A stretch of 64,000 nucleotides of DNA from Desulfobulbus oligotrophicus (GTDB taxonomy: Bacteria; Desulfobacterota; Desulfobulbia; Desulfobulbales; Desulfobulbaceae): contig NZ_CP054140.1 in NCBI RefSeq assembly GCF_016446285.1, positions 973,501-1,037,500 on the forward strand. The letters are read 5' to 3'. The position numbers and the translations under genes were made by a program. Each line of letters begins with the position of its first letter. The first letter of the stretch is position 1. The notes under the pieces are model-generated. The model saw only the letters and a program-made list of their open reading frames with translations. It searched no databases and was not told the origin of the DNA. This document shows, piece after piece, positions 43,265-52,942 of the stretch.

Positions 43265-46159
43265 ATGGAATTGATGTCAGGGATTGATCGCTTCATGGGA
43301 AGAAGACAGTGGTCTGTCCGGCAAAAGCTGCTGTTTGGCAACCTGTTTGTTGTTGGCAGCCTGTTCGTTCTCTGCACAGTTATCCTGTATCTGAGTCTGA
43401 GACAGTGGCAGCGGACCATTGAGCAGGATCTGGAAGCAGCGGGAGCGAGCGTTGCAGAGTCCGTCGAAACGGCATTAAACGAAGCCGTTCGCCGGTATAT
43501 GTCTGACCTGATGGAGAAAACTTTGCATCAGGCGACCCGGACTCTGGCACAGGACAAAAAGGATAATCCAGTGATAGCTGCAGCCGGTAAACAGTTGCTT
43601 GGCAAGGACTTTGAGACACGTCACATCGGCAGAACCGGTTACCTGATGGGATTTGACAGCAAGGGGATCGTGCAGTTTCATCCTGATGAAACCTTTGTGG
43701 GTAAACATATTTTAAAAGAACAGACGTACCGGGAGTTCTGGCCGTTGTTCAAACAGCAGATGGGAGAAAAACAGCAACAGGTTGTCAGCCATCAGCAGCC
43801 TGAAAACAGTCGGCAGGGACGGTCCAGAAGGCTTGTTCTCTCCTATTTCGAACCCTGTGATTGGATTGTTGTCGGGATCTGGTATCCGGAAGAAATTGTA
43901 CGATTCATCGATTTTCTTTCTCTGAAGCAGTGGATGGGTAATGTTCGTTACGGACGATCCGGTGTTGCCTTTTTACTCGATACGCAAGGCAAGGTGCTGT
44001 TGCACCCTGTCTTAAAGGAACAGGCAGCCGCAGTTTTGACTGCACACATTGCGGCTCTTCCCGGCTGGAGGTCCTTGGGAAAGACACAGACTGTCTGTGT
44101 GCAATGGCAGGAACCGCCGGAGCAGGCTGATCTGAAACAGTTTCTCTATTTAGGCCGTCTGCCGCGTTACGACATGATTGTCGGTATCACCACAGAGGCG
44201 AGATCTGTTTTTGCCGATTTCAAGACAGTTCGTCTGGTGACGATTATACTCCTGGTGACCGGCGCAGCCTGTGCGATAACGGGTACGGTTATGCTGAATA
44301 CCAGGATTGCCGCACCGCTATGGCGGGTGTTGCAACGGGTGTCTCCATCCGGATATGATCCGGACGGGGGCGACGGTAACGAGATCAGTGCCCTTAGCCG
44401 CGCACTGACCGAGCTGGAAAGGTGTGCACTGCAATCTAAGCAGGGAAAAGAAAAACTCACTGTCGAGACGCAGCGACGGAAGAGCGCCGAGGCCTTCCTG
44501 CAAATATATAAACGCATTTTTGACAGTGCCGGCGAAGGCATGATGATTACTGATGGTACCGGTCGAATTTTGGCGGTCAATGAGTCTTTTACGAACATTA
44601 CCGGGTATCAGCAGGCGGAAGTCATCAGCCGAAACCCCAGAAGTCTTCAGTCCGGACAGCATGGTGCTGAGTTTTATGAACAGATGTGGCAATCGCTTGA
44701 CGAAAAGGGGGTGTGGGAAGGGGAGATCTGGAACCGGAAAAAGGATGGCACCATCTACCCGCAATGGCTGACAATCAACAGATTGCAGAGCGGTGATATC
44801 GGGACTATCCATTATTTTGCCTCGTTTTACGAGATCGGCGAACTGAAAAAACGGGAAAAGCAGATCGCCTTCATGGCAAACTATGACATCTTGACCAGGT
44901 TGCCGAACCGGTTGTATTTTGAACAAAAACTGACGAGGAGCCTTGCCCGGGTCAGGCGTGACGGCGGCAAGTTAGCCCTTCTGTATATTGACCTGGATAA
45001 TTTTAAAAATATAAACGACGTCTTTGGCCACAGTCACGGTGACGATCTGCTGCAGCAGGCCAGCCAACGCTTCTCTTCTCTTTTGGACGGCAACGATGTA
45101 CTCTGCCGTATCGGCGGCGATGAATTCATCCTGCTTCTGGAGCGGGTGGAGAACGACTCACTGATCTTTTTAACGGCCAGCCGGATATCTGCCGTGTTAA
45201 AGGAGCCGTTCATTCTTGATTTTAAAAAGATGTATATCAACGCCAGTATCGGCATCGCTGTGTATCCCGGTGACGGAGAAATTGCCCAGGATCTGATCAG
45301 AAGTGCCGACATGGCCATGTATCAGGCCAAACGGGAAGGAAAAAATCGTTATGCCCGGTTCAGCAAGGATATGCATAATGAGTTATATGAAAAGCTCCGG
45401 ATGGAAACCGGAATACGGTACGGGCTTCTCAACCGGGAGTTTGTCGTCCACTATCAGCCGAAGGTCAAGATTGCCACCCGGCGCACTTCATCGCTGGAAG
45501 CCCTGGTTCGTTGGCAGAAAGCCGGGAAAATGATCAGCCCCGGTGCCTTTATCCCGATTGCTGAAGAGTCAAATCTGATCGATGAGATCTGTTTATTTGT
45601 CCTGCAGGAAACCTGCGCCTTTTACACCACTATGCAGCAGCAGGGTGTGGCCGTTCCTGTCAGCGTCAACATCTCTCCACGGCAGTTTCATAACCTTGAT
45701 TTTGTCGACATTGTTGAGGACCTTATCCGACGATTTCAGATTGATCCCCGGTATCTGGAATTTGAAATTACGGAAACAACAGCAATGCATGATGTTGCCT
45801 ATACGCTCAAGATCATGCATCGTCTGCGTGATCTGGGCATTTACTTTTCAATCGATGATTTTGGTACAGGATATTCTTCGCTTGGCTCTCTGAGCAAAAT
45901 GCCGGTGAATACCCTGAAGATTGATAAGCAGTTTATTGATGATCTTGAGACGAACAGCGGTATTATCTCCACCATCATTGCGATCAGTCAGCAGATGCGT
46001 CTGAATGTTGTTGCTGAGGGAGTGGAGACTGAAGAACAGCTGCTCCGGCTCGATGCCATGGGCTGCCATGAGGTTCAGGGGTACTATTTTTCCCGGCCCA
46101 TGCCCAGTAACAGCATCCTCGAATATCTGCTTGCCGAACGAAACCGTCCCGCCCAGTGA
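43265..46159 (+). CDS. Membrane Cache-PAS-GGDEF-EAL protein (c-di-GMP turnover)
   Basis: A sensor that should make and/or break c-di-GMP. Order in 964 residues: membrane helix about 20-42, periplasmic double Cache domain (HIGRTGYLMGFDSKGIVQFHP and GRSGVAFLLDTQGKVLLHP), second helix about 322-345, PAS domain about 415-530 (ITDGTGRILAVNESFTNITGY), GGDEF domain with intact GGDEF at 617-621 and EAL domain with EAL at 745-747 and DDFGTGYSSL. The allosteric I-site is lost: the four residues five before GGDEF read DGND where RxxD is expected. Both active-site motifs look complete, so either activity is possible. The ATG at 43265 starts 199 bases after the previous gene. The next gene starts 12 bases after its stop. 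Confidence 0.92.
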   Translation: MELMSGIDRFMGRRQWSVRQKLLFGNLFVVGSLFVLCTVILYLSLRQWQRTIEQDLEAAGASVAESVETALNEAVRRYMSDLMEKTLHQATRTLAQDKKDNPVIAAAGKQLLGKDFETRHIGRTGYLMGFDSKGIVQFHPDETFVGKHILKEQTYREFWPLFKQQMGEKQQQVVSHQQPENSRQGRSRRLVLSYFEPCDWIVVGIWYPEEIVRFIDFLSLKQWMGNVRYGRSGVAFLLDTQGKVLLHPVLKEQAAAVLTAHIAALPGWRSLGKTQTVCVQWQEPPEQADLKQFLYLGRLPRYDMIVGITTEARSVFADFKTVRLVTIILLVTGAACAITGTVMLNTRIAAPLWRVLQRVSPSGYDPDGGDGNEISALSRALTELERCALQSKQGKEKLTVETQRRKSAEAFLQIYKRIFDSAGEGMMITDGTGRILAVNESFTNITGYQQAEVISRNPRSLQSGQHGAEFYEQMWQSLDEKGVWEGEIWNRKKDGTIYPQWLTINRLQSGDIGTIHYFASFYEIGELKKREKQIAFMANYDILTRLPNRLYFEQKLTRSLARVRRDGGKLALLYIDLDNFKNINDVFGHSHGDDLLQQASQRFSSLLDGNDVLCRIGGDEFILLLERVENDSLIFLTASRISAVLKEPFILDFKKMYINASIGIAVYPGDGEIAQDLIRSADMAMYQAKREGKNRYARFSKDMHNELYEKLRMETGIRYGLLNREFVVHYQPKVKIATRRTSSLEALVRWQKAGKMISPGAFIPIAEESNLIDEICLFVLQETCAFYTTMQQQGVAVPVSVNISPRQFHNLDFVDIVEDLIRRFQIDPRYLEFEITETTAMHDVAYTLKIMHRLRDLGIYFSIDDFGTGYSSLGSLSKMPVNTLKIDKQFIDDLETNSGIISTIIAISQQMRLNVVAEGVETEEQLLRLDAMGCHEVQGYYFSRPMPSNSILEYLLAERNRPAQ

Positions 46160-46171
46160 GAGACATAAGCC

Positions 46172-49100
46172 GTGCAGCAAACAGCCTCTTCTCTGTTTTT
46201 TGATAGCGATGATTACAAGTTGCTCGATATTGTCAACGACGTCCTCAAACGTGATTTTCGGGTACAGTATGCCGACTCGTTGATGACTCCCTACATGCAT
46301 CCCCGCGGTATCAAGGAGATGGCAGCTCCCAGCGGCTTGCGAATCGCTTACGCCATTGTCAGTCTGCTGGGCTCTCTTGAAACAGGCAAGGCCAATGATC
46401 GGATTACGGCTTTGCGTATCCTGCGTGACGAAGTTTTCAGTTCCGCCACCTCCTATTACCATAAAAACACTGCCCGCGTCCTGATGCAGATCATGAAGGA
46501 GCTGGTCCGCAGTCAGGACGATCCTCTGCGGCAGTTGGAGCTGGCCCACGATTTTCATAGGGTGTACACAGGCAAGCCCTTGCGGGTGCGTGAAGAGCTG
46601 GCAAAATACCATCTTCTGGAGATGCCTGAAGACTGGAACCAGTTTGCCTTTGATGACCGCGTCCATGATGCGAATACCAAGGGGCGCAAGTCACCGACCC
46701 ATCTGTTGATGGACGCATGGATCAAAGGTATCCGAAGACTGACGGTCGTGTACTACAACCATGTGGATGAGGAGGTGGTGGAAGAGTTACTGGAAGCCGC
46801 TGCCATCCTTGATATCCATGTCCGTATCGGTATTGAGTTTTCCGCGAGGTTTCGTAACAAGTTCGTGCGGTTTCTCTGGGAACTCGAGGGTTTTTTTGAT
46901 CGTCAGAGTGTGCTGCAGTTTCTCCGTGAAGGCCCGGTTCAGGAGTTAATGACCTTGGGACGGGATGTGTCCTGCTATCAGCAGCGCTATGTGTTTGAGG
47001 TGCTCGCCGCCTTTAACAGGACGCATCGACCGGCACTTGATCAGGAGCTGGAGACAGAGAGCCAACCTCTGGATGAGGCAGCTTTTCTCCATTTTGTCGG
47101 GGCTGGCCAGCCGTCCTTATTGCATCTCACCAGATATATCTACCGGACGTATGCCGACCTGCTCAGGGAGGAGATGCAACGGGCTCAGGACGATATCTCC
47201 ACTGCGGATCGCCGGCAGCGTGAGGAAGCCTTGCAGGCCTATACCCGTAAAATGGCGAAGTTGAGCCAGCAGGACAGTATCGCCCGGTTGCTGCAGCCTT
47301 CGAACAACCCGGAGCTTCGAAATCCGGCGGTCCCGTATGATGACAGTATGCCGGCATTACTCTATCTGACACCTCCCGAGTTGCTCACCCGCCTTGCCTC
47401 CATGCACTCAAGTTCACGTTTCACGTTGAATTTAAGTAACTGCACAGTACAGGACGCACTGGAGTTACTGTACGACTGCCAGGGGAAAATAACGCATGTC
47501 GAGGTGTTCAATCTCAAGGATTCGGTTTACGGCATGACGGCGCTTGCCTCAATACGAGATAGTGGTTTCTCGGGTGAGGCTGTGGATATTGTCAGTCCGG
47601 AACGAAATTACAGGTTGATCTACGAACTGCAAAAAGCACTCAACGAAGACAATGTCATTGCTCTTAAGCGTGTGATCCGTACCATTATCTGGAATTATGA
47701 ACAGGCTCGCCTGGCAGTGGAAAAGCGATGTGAAGAGCTGGACGGGCAATCGGACGAGACAGCACTCTCTGCCAGGATCCGGGAAGAACTGACCGATATG
47801 AACGAGCGCAAGGATGCTTTGCTTGCCATTCTGTTTGATATCGCCTCCTTTCACAGCCTGTACGGCAAACGTTATCTTGGTTCCCGCATCGGGTCAGGCT
47901 CCACCGGTCAAACCAGATTGCACCATGGTATGGGGTTGATCGTGCTTGACACGCTCCCAAAGCGAGCATTGCGGCAGGTTGTTCAAAAACATACCCAGGG
48001 AACACCCAAGCTCCTGCCGGTCAGTGCCGGGATGATTCACCATTATCATCTTCGCTGTAACCCGAAAAAGACGTTTCCCTGGTACAGGCGATTGGTTGGA
48101 GCCGAACAGCAAAGCTATCGAAACGGGGAGCATCGGTGGGACACCTGGAGTCTGGATCGGTTTGAGGTGCATCCCGGATTTGACGGCAATGTTGCCACCC
48201 TTGGCGGAATTCGTTCTGAGACGGTTGCTGATACCCGGTTGCCTGCAAAAAGAACATTCAACCGTAAAGGGCCGTCACATCGTTATCTGAACACCCACCT
48301 CTGTAATGTCCTGAAGATTACTGTTGGTTTCATCCCCGCCTTTTTAACATTCTTCCTGATTCAAGACTGGTGGGTGCTTGCCTACCTTGGTGCTTTTATC
48401 TGGTTTGGTATCACCGGCACCCGGAATATCATCCAGTCTATTTTAGGTGGAGGCGGTCTGAGACGCTCGCCGCTGTTACCATGGGATTCTCTGGTCAGCT
48501 GGAGTCGTGTTGCCGACTCGTTGTTTTTTACAGGCTTTTCAGTCCCTCTGCTTGATTACCTGGTCAAAACCGTGCTGTTGCAGCAGGCTTTAGGTATCAC
48601 GACCACCACCAATCCGGTGGCGTTGTACTCGATAATAGCACTTGCCAATGGTGTCTATATTTCAGCGCATAATGTTCTCCGCGGTTTACCGCGCAGTGCC
48701 ATCATCGGTAATTTTTTCCGGTCAGTCCTGTCGATTCCCCTTGCTCTTCTCTTCAATTTCGGCCTGGCATCGGTTCTCCATTTGGCCATGATTCCCGGTG
48801 TCGAGGAGGGCCTGCAGAAGTGGGCCGCTATTATCTCTAAACTGGCCTCTGACTGTGTGGCCGCTGTGATCGAAGGGTTTGCCGATCGGGAGAACAACGT
48901 CCGGATTCGTCTGGCTGACTACCATAACAAGCTTTCGCAGTTGTTTTCCGCCTATGCCCGGCTGGATGTTCTGTTTCCGGATGCGGATGCCCTCGATTTA
49001 CTCCAGTCGCCGAAATCACTGATCTCTGCCATACAAAAAGAAGCAGGTGACCTGACAAACGTGTTCATGGTCAATGCGCTGGACCTGATGTATATCTGGT

Positions 49101-49369
49101 TGCACCAACCCAGGGCGCGTAAGGCGTTGCAGCAGATCGTTGTCACGATGTCTGCGGAGGAGTGGCTGATTTTTTACCGTTCGCAATTAATTCTCCAGCG
49201 ACACCGGGAGATCAGCCAGGTTATTGTTGACGGTCTGTTCGGTCGGAATTTTGCTAAAACCCTTGCCTTTTACCTTGACCGTTCGGATGTCTATCTCAAG
49301 GATATGCTTGAGCTGGGTGTGTTTCGTGAAAAGTATCTTCGTAAACACCGAACAGTTGCCATGGCCTGA
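46172..49369 (+). CDS. Large membrane protein of unknown family, linked to the GGDEF-EAL protein
   Basis: I cannot place this 1065-residue protein. The first two thirds (1 to about 700) are soluble and mostly helical. They include a segment that reads like alternating strands and helices of a TIM-like fold (LTVVYYNHVDEEVVEELLEA, then LDIHVRIGIEFSA) and a second one near 430 (FTLNLSNC, then ITHVEVFNLKD). From about 715 there are four to six membrane helices (VGFIPAFLTFFLIQDWW, VLAYLGAFIWFGITG, ALYSIIALANGVYISAH, SIPLALLFNFGLASVLHLAMI), followed by a helical tail of about 180 residues. The start is GTG at 46172, 12 bases after the GGDEF-EAL stop; the site is weak but coupling is likely. It may be an output or regulator of that protein. 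Confidence 0.85.
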   Translation: MQQTASSLFFDSDDYKLLDIVNDVLKRDFRVQYADSLMTPYMHPRGIKEMAAPSGLRIAYAIVSLLGSLETGKANDRITALRILRDEVFSSATSYYHKNTARVLMQIMKELVRSQDDPLRQLELAHDFHRVYTGKPLRVREELAKYHLLEMPEDWNQFAFDDRVHDANTKGRKSPTHLLMDAWIKGIRRLTVVYYNHVDEEVVEELLEAAAILDIHVRIGIEFSARFRNKFVRFLWELEGFFDRQSVLQFLREGPVQELMTLGRDVSCYQQRYVFEVLAAFNRTHRPALDQELETESQPLDEAAFLHFVGAGQPSLLHLTRYIYRTYADLLREEMQRAQDDISTADRRQREEALQAYTRKMAKLSQQDSIARLLQPSNNPELRNPAVPYDDSMPALLYLTPPELLTRLASMHSSSRFTLNLSNCTVQDALELLYDCQGKITHVEVFNLKDSVYGMTALASIRDSGFSGEAVDIVSPERNYRLIYELQKALNEDNVIALKRVIRTIIWNYEQARLAVEKRCEELDGQSDETALSARIREELTDMNERKDALLAILFDIASFHSLYGKRYLGSRIGSGSTGQTRLHHGMGLIVLDTLPKRALRQVVQKHTQGTPKLLPVSAGMIHHYHLRCNPKKTFPWYRRLVGAEQQSYRNGEHRWDTWSLDRFEVHPGFDGNVATLGGIRSETVADTRLPAKRTFNRKGPSHRYLNTHLCNVLKITVGFIPAFLTFFLIQDWWVLAYLGAFIWFGITGTRNIIQSILGGGGLRRSPLLPWDSLVSWSRVADSLFFTGFSVPLLDYLVKTVLLQQALGITTTTNPVALYSIIALANGVYISAHNVLRGLPRSAIIGNFFRSVLSIPLALLFNFGLASVLHLAMIPGVEEGLQKWAAIISKLASDCVAAVIEGFADRENNVRIRLADYHNKLSQLFSAYARLDVLFPDADALDLLQSPKSLISAIQKEAGDLTNVFMVNALDLMYIWLHQPRARKALQQIVVTMSAEEWLIFYRSQLILQRHREISQVIVDGLFGRNFAKTLAFYLDRSDVYLKDMLELGVFREKYLRKHRTVAMA

Positions 49370-49908
49370 TCCGGCTCTCTCTTCTACGGTTCAGCAAACG
49401 CCGACCGTTCCTCGTTAAAAAAGCTGTCAGTCGTGTCCGGCCGATTCTGCAGGTGAGGAAATCGTGTTGACAGTACACGGCGGATTGGGTAATCGGGAAT
49501 AAAAAGAACGAGTCCCTGCTCAACAGCGATTGGCTGCAAAACTGTCCCGCTGACTGCTCAATCAACCTCTGGTTCTCTTGACTGTCAGGAATACCGGCTC
49601 TGAATGGTTGACAGAAAATCTTGGGAAGGTCATTATCCTGAGATATACCTGCTTAGATTTCCGGGGCTCTGCTCTGGATGAGCATGTTGAGGTTTGACCG
49701 AAGGTGTAAGGCAGGCATGTTTTGAGCAGAGATTTGATTTTCTTCCGGCCTGTGCAGGGAAAGAAGAACGGTAATTGCCGCCTGCTGAACAACCATGCAC
49801 CATATTGGTTCTGAGCCGTTAAGCACGAAACATGTGCAGTCAGTCCGTACCGAAGTCCACACATACCGAAGGACCTGTAACAACCAGCAACCTACCAGCC
49901 ATCCGGCA
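49370..49908. other. Intergenic region upstream of the cytochrome bd cassette
   Basis: About 540 bases without a convincing gene. Three minus-strand frames of 76-100 codons (in 49296-49883) overlap one another, and none shows a motif or ribosome site. The region holds a predicted promoter for the oxidase cassette, listed separately. Regulation by oxygen (FNR- or ArcA-like) would act here, but I see no clear TTGAT-N4-ATCAA site. Confidence 0.5.
49608..49636 (+). promoter_or_regulatory. Predicted promoter of the DUF4492-cydAB cassette
   Basis: TTGACA at 49608-49613 is a perfect -35. CATTAT at 49631-49636, 17 bases downstream, matches the -10 at four of six positions. The distance to the first start codon is about 270 bases, leaving a long leader. 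Confidence 0.4.
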
Positions 49909-50181
49909 ATGACCCAATCCTCACCACCCCGATTCCGGTTTTTATATCGTATCTATCGTTTTTATCGAGATGGGTTTAGCGAGATGACTGTTGGCTATAC
50001 TCTCTGGAAAATTATTTTTCTCAAACTGTTTATATTATTTGCAGTTTTTAAAGTTTTTTTCTTTCCTGATTTTCTGGCGGTCAACTTTGCAACTGATGCG
50101 CAGCGAGCGGATCATGTGCTTGAACAGTTGACCCGGGAAGTTCTTGGCAGCACTAACCTTGGTAAAGGAGAGGCACCATGA
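49909..50181 (+). CDS. DUF4492 family small membrane protein of the cytochrome bd operon
   Basis: DUF4492 proteins are encoded directly before cydAB in several anaerobes and Bacteroidetes; function unknown but presumably oxidase assembly or stability. The preferred start is ATG at 49909 (90 residues). The frame is open to 49795, but the additional N-terminus is not family-like. The conserved core is FLYRIYRFYRDGFSEMTVGY, followed by TLWKIIFLKLFILFAVFKVFFF as a single membrane helix and a short acidic-basic tail. Its TGA overlaps the ATG of cydA by 4 bases, so the two are coupled. Confidence 0.85.
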   Translation: MTQSSPPRFRFLYRIYRFYRDGFSEMTVGYTLWKIIFLKLFILFAVFKVFFFPDFLAVNFATDAQRADHVLEQLTREVLGSTNLGKGEAP

Positions 50182-51716
50182 TTGAAAATCTCGACCTGGG
50201 AATGGTCAACTGGGCACGGGCACAGTTTGCTCTGACCGCAATGTATCATTGGCTCTTTGTCCCGCTGACCCTGGGGCTCAGCTGGATCATTGCGTTTTAT
50301 CACACCATCTATGTAAAAACCGGCAGCGAAGACTGGAAGCGACTGACCAGATTCTGGATGAAGCTGTTTGGTATCAACTTCGCCATTGGTGTGGCTACCG
50401 GCATTATTTTAGAGTTTGAGTTCGGGACAAACTGGTCGAACTATTCCTGGATGGTTGGTGACATCTTCGGTGCACCGCTGGCCCTTGAGGGGATCTTTGC
50501 TTTTTTCCTTGAGGCCACCTTTTTTGCAGTGATGTTTTTCGGCTGGAATCGTGTTTCCAAAGGATTTCACCTCTTTTCCACATGGATGGTGGCGCTCGGG
50601 TCCAGTCTTTCCGCAGTGTGGATTCTGGTTGCCAATGCATGGATGCAGTATCCGATCGGGCAGGCATTCAATCCGGATACGGCCCGCTTCGAGATGCAGA
50701 ACTTCTTTGAGGTCGCTTTTTCCCCCTATGCGGTGAATAAATTTACACATGCCACCAGCTCTTCCATGATCGTCGGGGCGCTGTTCGTGGTTTCGATTTC
50801 ATCCTGGTATCTGCTGCGTGGCCGCCATGTCCTCATGGCCAGACGTTCGATTATGGTTGCCGCCACCTTGGGGCTTCTTGCCTCAATTTTTACAATATTC
50901 AACGGTGACGAGTCGGCGTATGAGATCGCACAGGTACAGCCGATGAAGCTGGCCGCTTTTGAGGGCCTGTATGAAGGTGAGACAAACGCCGGTGTTGTGG
51001 CAATCGGTCTCATCAACACGGCAAAAAAGGTGTATGATAACCAGGATCCTTTCATCGGTTTTAATCTCCATATTCCCGGTATTCTGTCCTTGATGGCAAA
51101 TCGATCGTTTAATTCGTACGTGCCGGGGATGAAAGATCTGGTCTATGGCAACACTGAGCATAATATCCTTGGTACGGCGCAGAAGATGGAGCTCGGTAAA
51201 CAGGCTGTGGCCAGTCTTGATGCCTACAAACAGGCCAGGAAAGCAGACGATACGGCTGCAGCAGAGGTGCACCTGGCGGCATTCAACGAGAACAAGGAGT
51301 TTTTGGGGTACGGGTATCTGAAAAAACCCGAAGAAGCCGTGCCTCCAGTGGCCCTTTCTTTTAATGCTTTTCATATCATGGTCGGGCTCGGAACTCTTTT
51401 CCCCCTGCTTTTTATTGGTTTTCTCTACTACTCTTTTAAGAAGACGCTGGCTGAGAAGAAATGGCTGCTTGGTCTGGGGACCATCACCTACATCCTCGGA
51501 CTGATTGCTTCCCAGTCCGGATGGGTTGTGGCAGAGGTGGGACGTCAGCCCTGGGCGATTCAGGGGCTCTTGCCTGTTACTGTGGCCCGAACCAACCTGA
51601 GCGTCGGCACTGTACAGACCACCTTTGCTATGTTCCTGGTTCTTTTTACCCTGCTGCTCGTAGCAGAGATCGCCATCATGGTCAAACAGGTCAACATCGG
51701 ACCGGAGGAGGATTGA
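50178..51716 (+). CDS. cydA: Cytochrome bd oxidase subunit I (CydA)
   Basis: Quinol-oxidising, heme-carrying subunit that reduces oxygen to water at the inner membrane. The 512 residues match E. coli CydA (522). Heme ligands: His24 in TAMYHWLFVPLTLG (b595 or d axial position), His190 in NKFTHATSSS (b558), and the Met in FNAFHIMVGLG (b558). The Q-loop is of the long type, with NGDESAYEIAQVQPMKLAA, and the conserved SGWVVAEVGRQPWAIQG lies near 450. Several helices are clear. The start ATG at 50178 overlaps DUF4492; cydB starts one base after its stop. An oxidase of this kind in a supposed anaerobe usually serves oxygen removal or microaerobic respiration. Confidence 0.96.
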   Translation: MIENLDLGMVNWARAQFALTAMYHWLFVPLTLGLSWIIAFYHTIYVKTGSEDWKRLTRFWMKLFGINFAIGVATGIILEFEFGTNWSNYSWMVGDIFGAPLALEGIFAFFLEATFFAVMFFGWNRVSKGFHLFSTWMVALGSSLSAVWILVANAWMQYPIGQAFNPDTARFEMQNFFEVAFSPYAVNKFTHATSSSMIVGALFVVSISSWYLLRGRHVLMARRSIMVAATLGLLASIFTIFNGDESAYEIAQVQPMKLAAFEGLYEGETNAGVVAIGLINTAKKVYDNQDPFIGFNLHIPGILSLMANRSFNSYVPGMKDLVYGNTEHNILGTAQKMELGKQAVASLDAYKQARKADDTAAAEVHLAAFNENKEFLGYGYLKKPEEAVPPVALSFNAFHIMVGLGTLFPLLFIGFLYYSFKKTLAEKKWLLGLGTITYILGLIASQSGWVVAEVGRQPWAIQGLLPVTVARTNLSVGTVQTTFAMFLVLFTLLLVAEIAIMVKQVNIGPEED

Positions 51717-51717
51717 T

Positions 51718-52869
51718 ATGATCGAGCAACTTGAATATTCGACTTTACAGCATCTTTGGTGGCTACTCTGTTCTGTTACCGGTGCCCTGTTTCTTTTTCT
51801 GACCTTTGTTCAGGGGGGACAGAGTCTGCTGTGGCAGGTTGCAAAAAACCAGACTGAAAAAGATCTGATCATCAACTCTTTGGGACGAAAGTGGGAGTTG
51901 ACCTTTACAACGCTGGTCGTTTTCGGCGGCTGCCTGTTTGCCTCGTTCCCAAAATTTTATTCCACATCTTTCGGTGGTGCCTACTGGGTGTGGATTCTGA
52001 TTCTTTTCACCTTCATCATCCAGGCGGTCAGCTACGAATTCAGAAGAAAACGGTGGAACATCTACGGTAGCCTGACCTATGAAGGATTTCTCTTCATAAA
52101 CGGAACAGCCAGCCTGCTCCTGATCGGTGCGGCTGTCGGCACTTTTTATACCGGTGCAAACTTTACACTGGATTCCAATAACTTCGTTACCTGGACCCAT
52201 CCGCTGCGTGGTCTTGAGGCTGCTCTCAGCCTTTCAGTTGCCTCGGTGTTCAACATCGCCCTGGGCCTGTTTCTGGTCTTCAATGCCCGCACCCTGGGAG
52301 CAATGTACCTGGTGAATAATCTGGAGCTTGGCGAGGTGCCGGAAATGGAAGGTCGGTTGCGCAGGGCGAGTTTGCAGAACTTTTCGGTCGCGCTGGCTCT
52401 CTGCCTTCTTATTGTTGTTTCTCTTCTGTTTATGCGTGGGTACGGCATTGTTGATGCCAAGGGTACGATTGAGATCGTGAGTTTTAAGTTCCTGCGTAAT
52501 CTACTGGCCAATCCATGGTTACTGGTGATGTTAGTGGCAGGATTGGGTCTGTTGATTGTCGGTGTTTGGAAAACCGCTAAAACGCAGCAAACCGGTGGCA
52601 TATGGTATGGTGGCCTGGGAACCGTATTGATCGGCCTGACGGTTCTGCTCCTGCCGGCCTATAACAACACCTCCTTTTATCCGTCGAAGGTTGACCTGCA
52701 ATCCAGTCTGACGATATACAATGCCTCGTCCAGCCCGTATACGCTGAAGGTGATGACCTACGTTGCCTTGGCAATCCCTTTTGTGCTTGGGTACATTATC
52801 TACGTTTGGTGGCTTTTGAATCGCGAAAAGGTGAAGATCGAGGATATCAGTGACCATGCTGCCTATTAA
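51718..52869 (+). CDS. cydB: Cytochrome bd oxidase subunit II (CydB)
   Basis: Partner subunit of CydA that supports heme binding and quinol oxidation. The 383 residues (E. coli 379) have about eight membrane helices, with typical features LQHLWWLLCSVTGALFLFLTFVQGGQSLLW, EFRRKRWNIYGSLTYEGFLF and NASSSPYTLKVMTYVALAIPFVLGYI. The ATG at 51718 follows the cydA stop by one base, with GGAGGA just upstream. The gene after it is a tiny single-helix protein, described separately. Confidence 0.96.
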   Translation: MIEQLEYSTLQHLWWLLCSVTGALFLFLTFVQGGQSLLWQVAKNQTEKDLIINSLGRKWELTFTTLVVFGGCLFASFPKFYSTSFGGAYWVWILILFTFIIQAVSYEFRRKRWNIYGSLTYEGFLFINGTASLLLIGAAVGTFYTGANFTLDSNNFVTWTHPLRGLEAALSLSVASVFNIALGLFLVFNARTLGAMYLVNNLELGEVPEMEGRLRRASLQNFSVALALCLLIVVSLLFMRGYGIVDAKGTIEIVSFKFLRNLLANPWLLVMLVAGLGLLIVGVWKTAKTQQTGGIWYGGLGTVLIGLTVLLLPAYNNTSFYPSKVDLQSSLTIYNASSSPYTLKVMTYVALAIPFVLGYIIYVWWLLNREKVKIEDISDHAAY

Positions 52870-52942
52870 ATGGTATTCTCTGCTGTTGTAGAAAATCTAC
52901 GAGAGGTTTGACCAATCTGTTTGCCTGTTCAGGAGGTATGGC

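Noticed and set aside
49296-49883. Three minus-strand frames of 76-100 codons before DUF4492
   Set aside because: They overlap each other in different frames, contain no motif, and the codon pattern is not like the neighbours.
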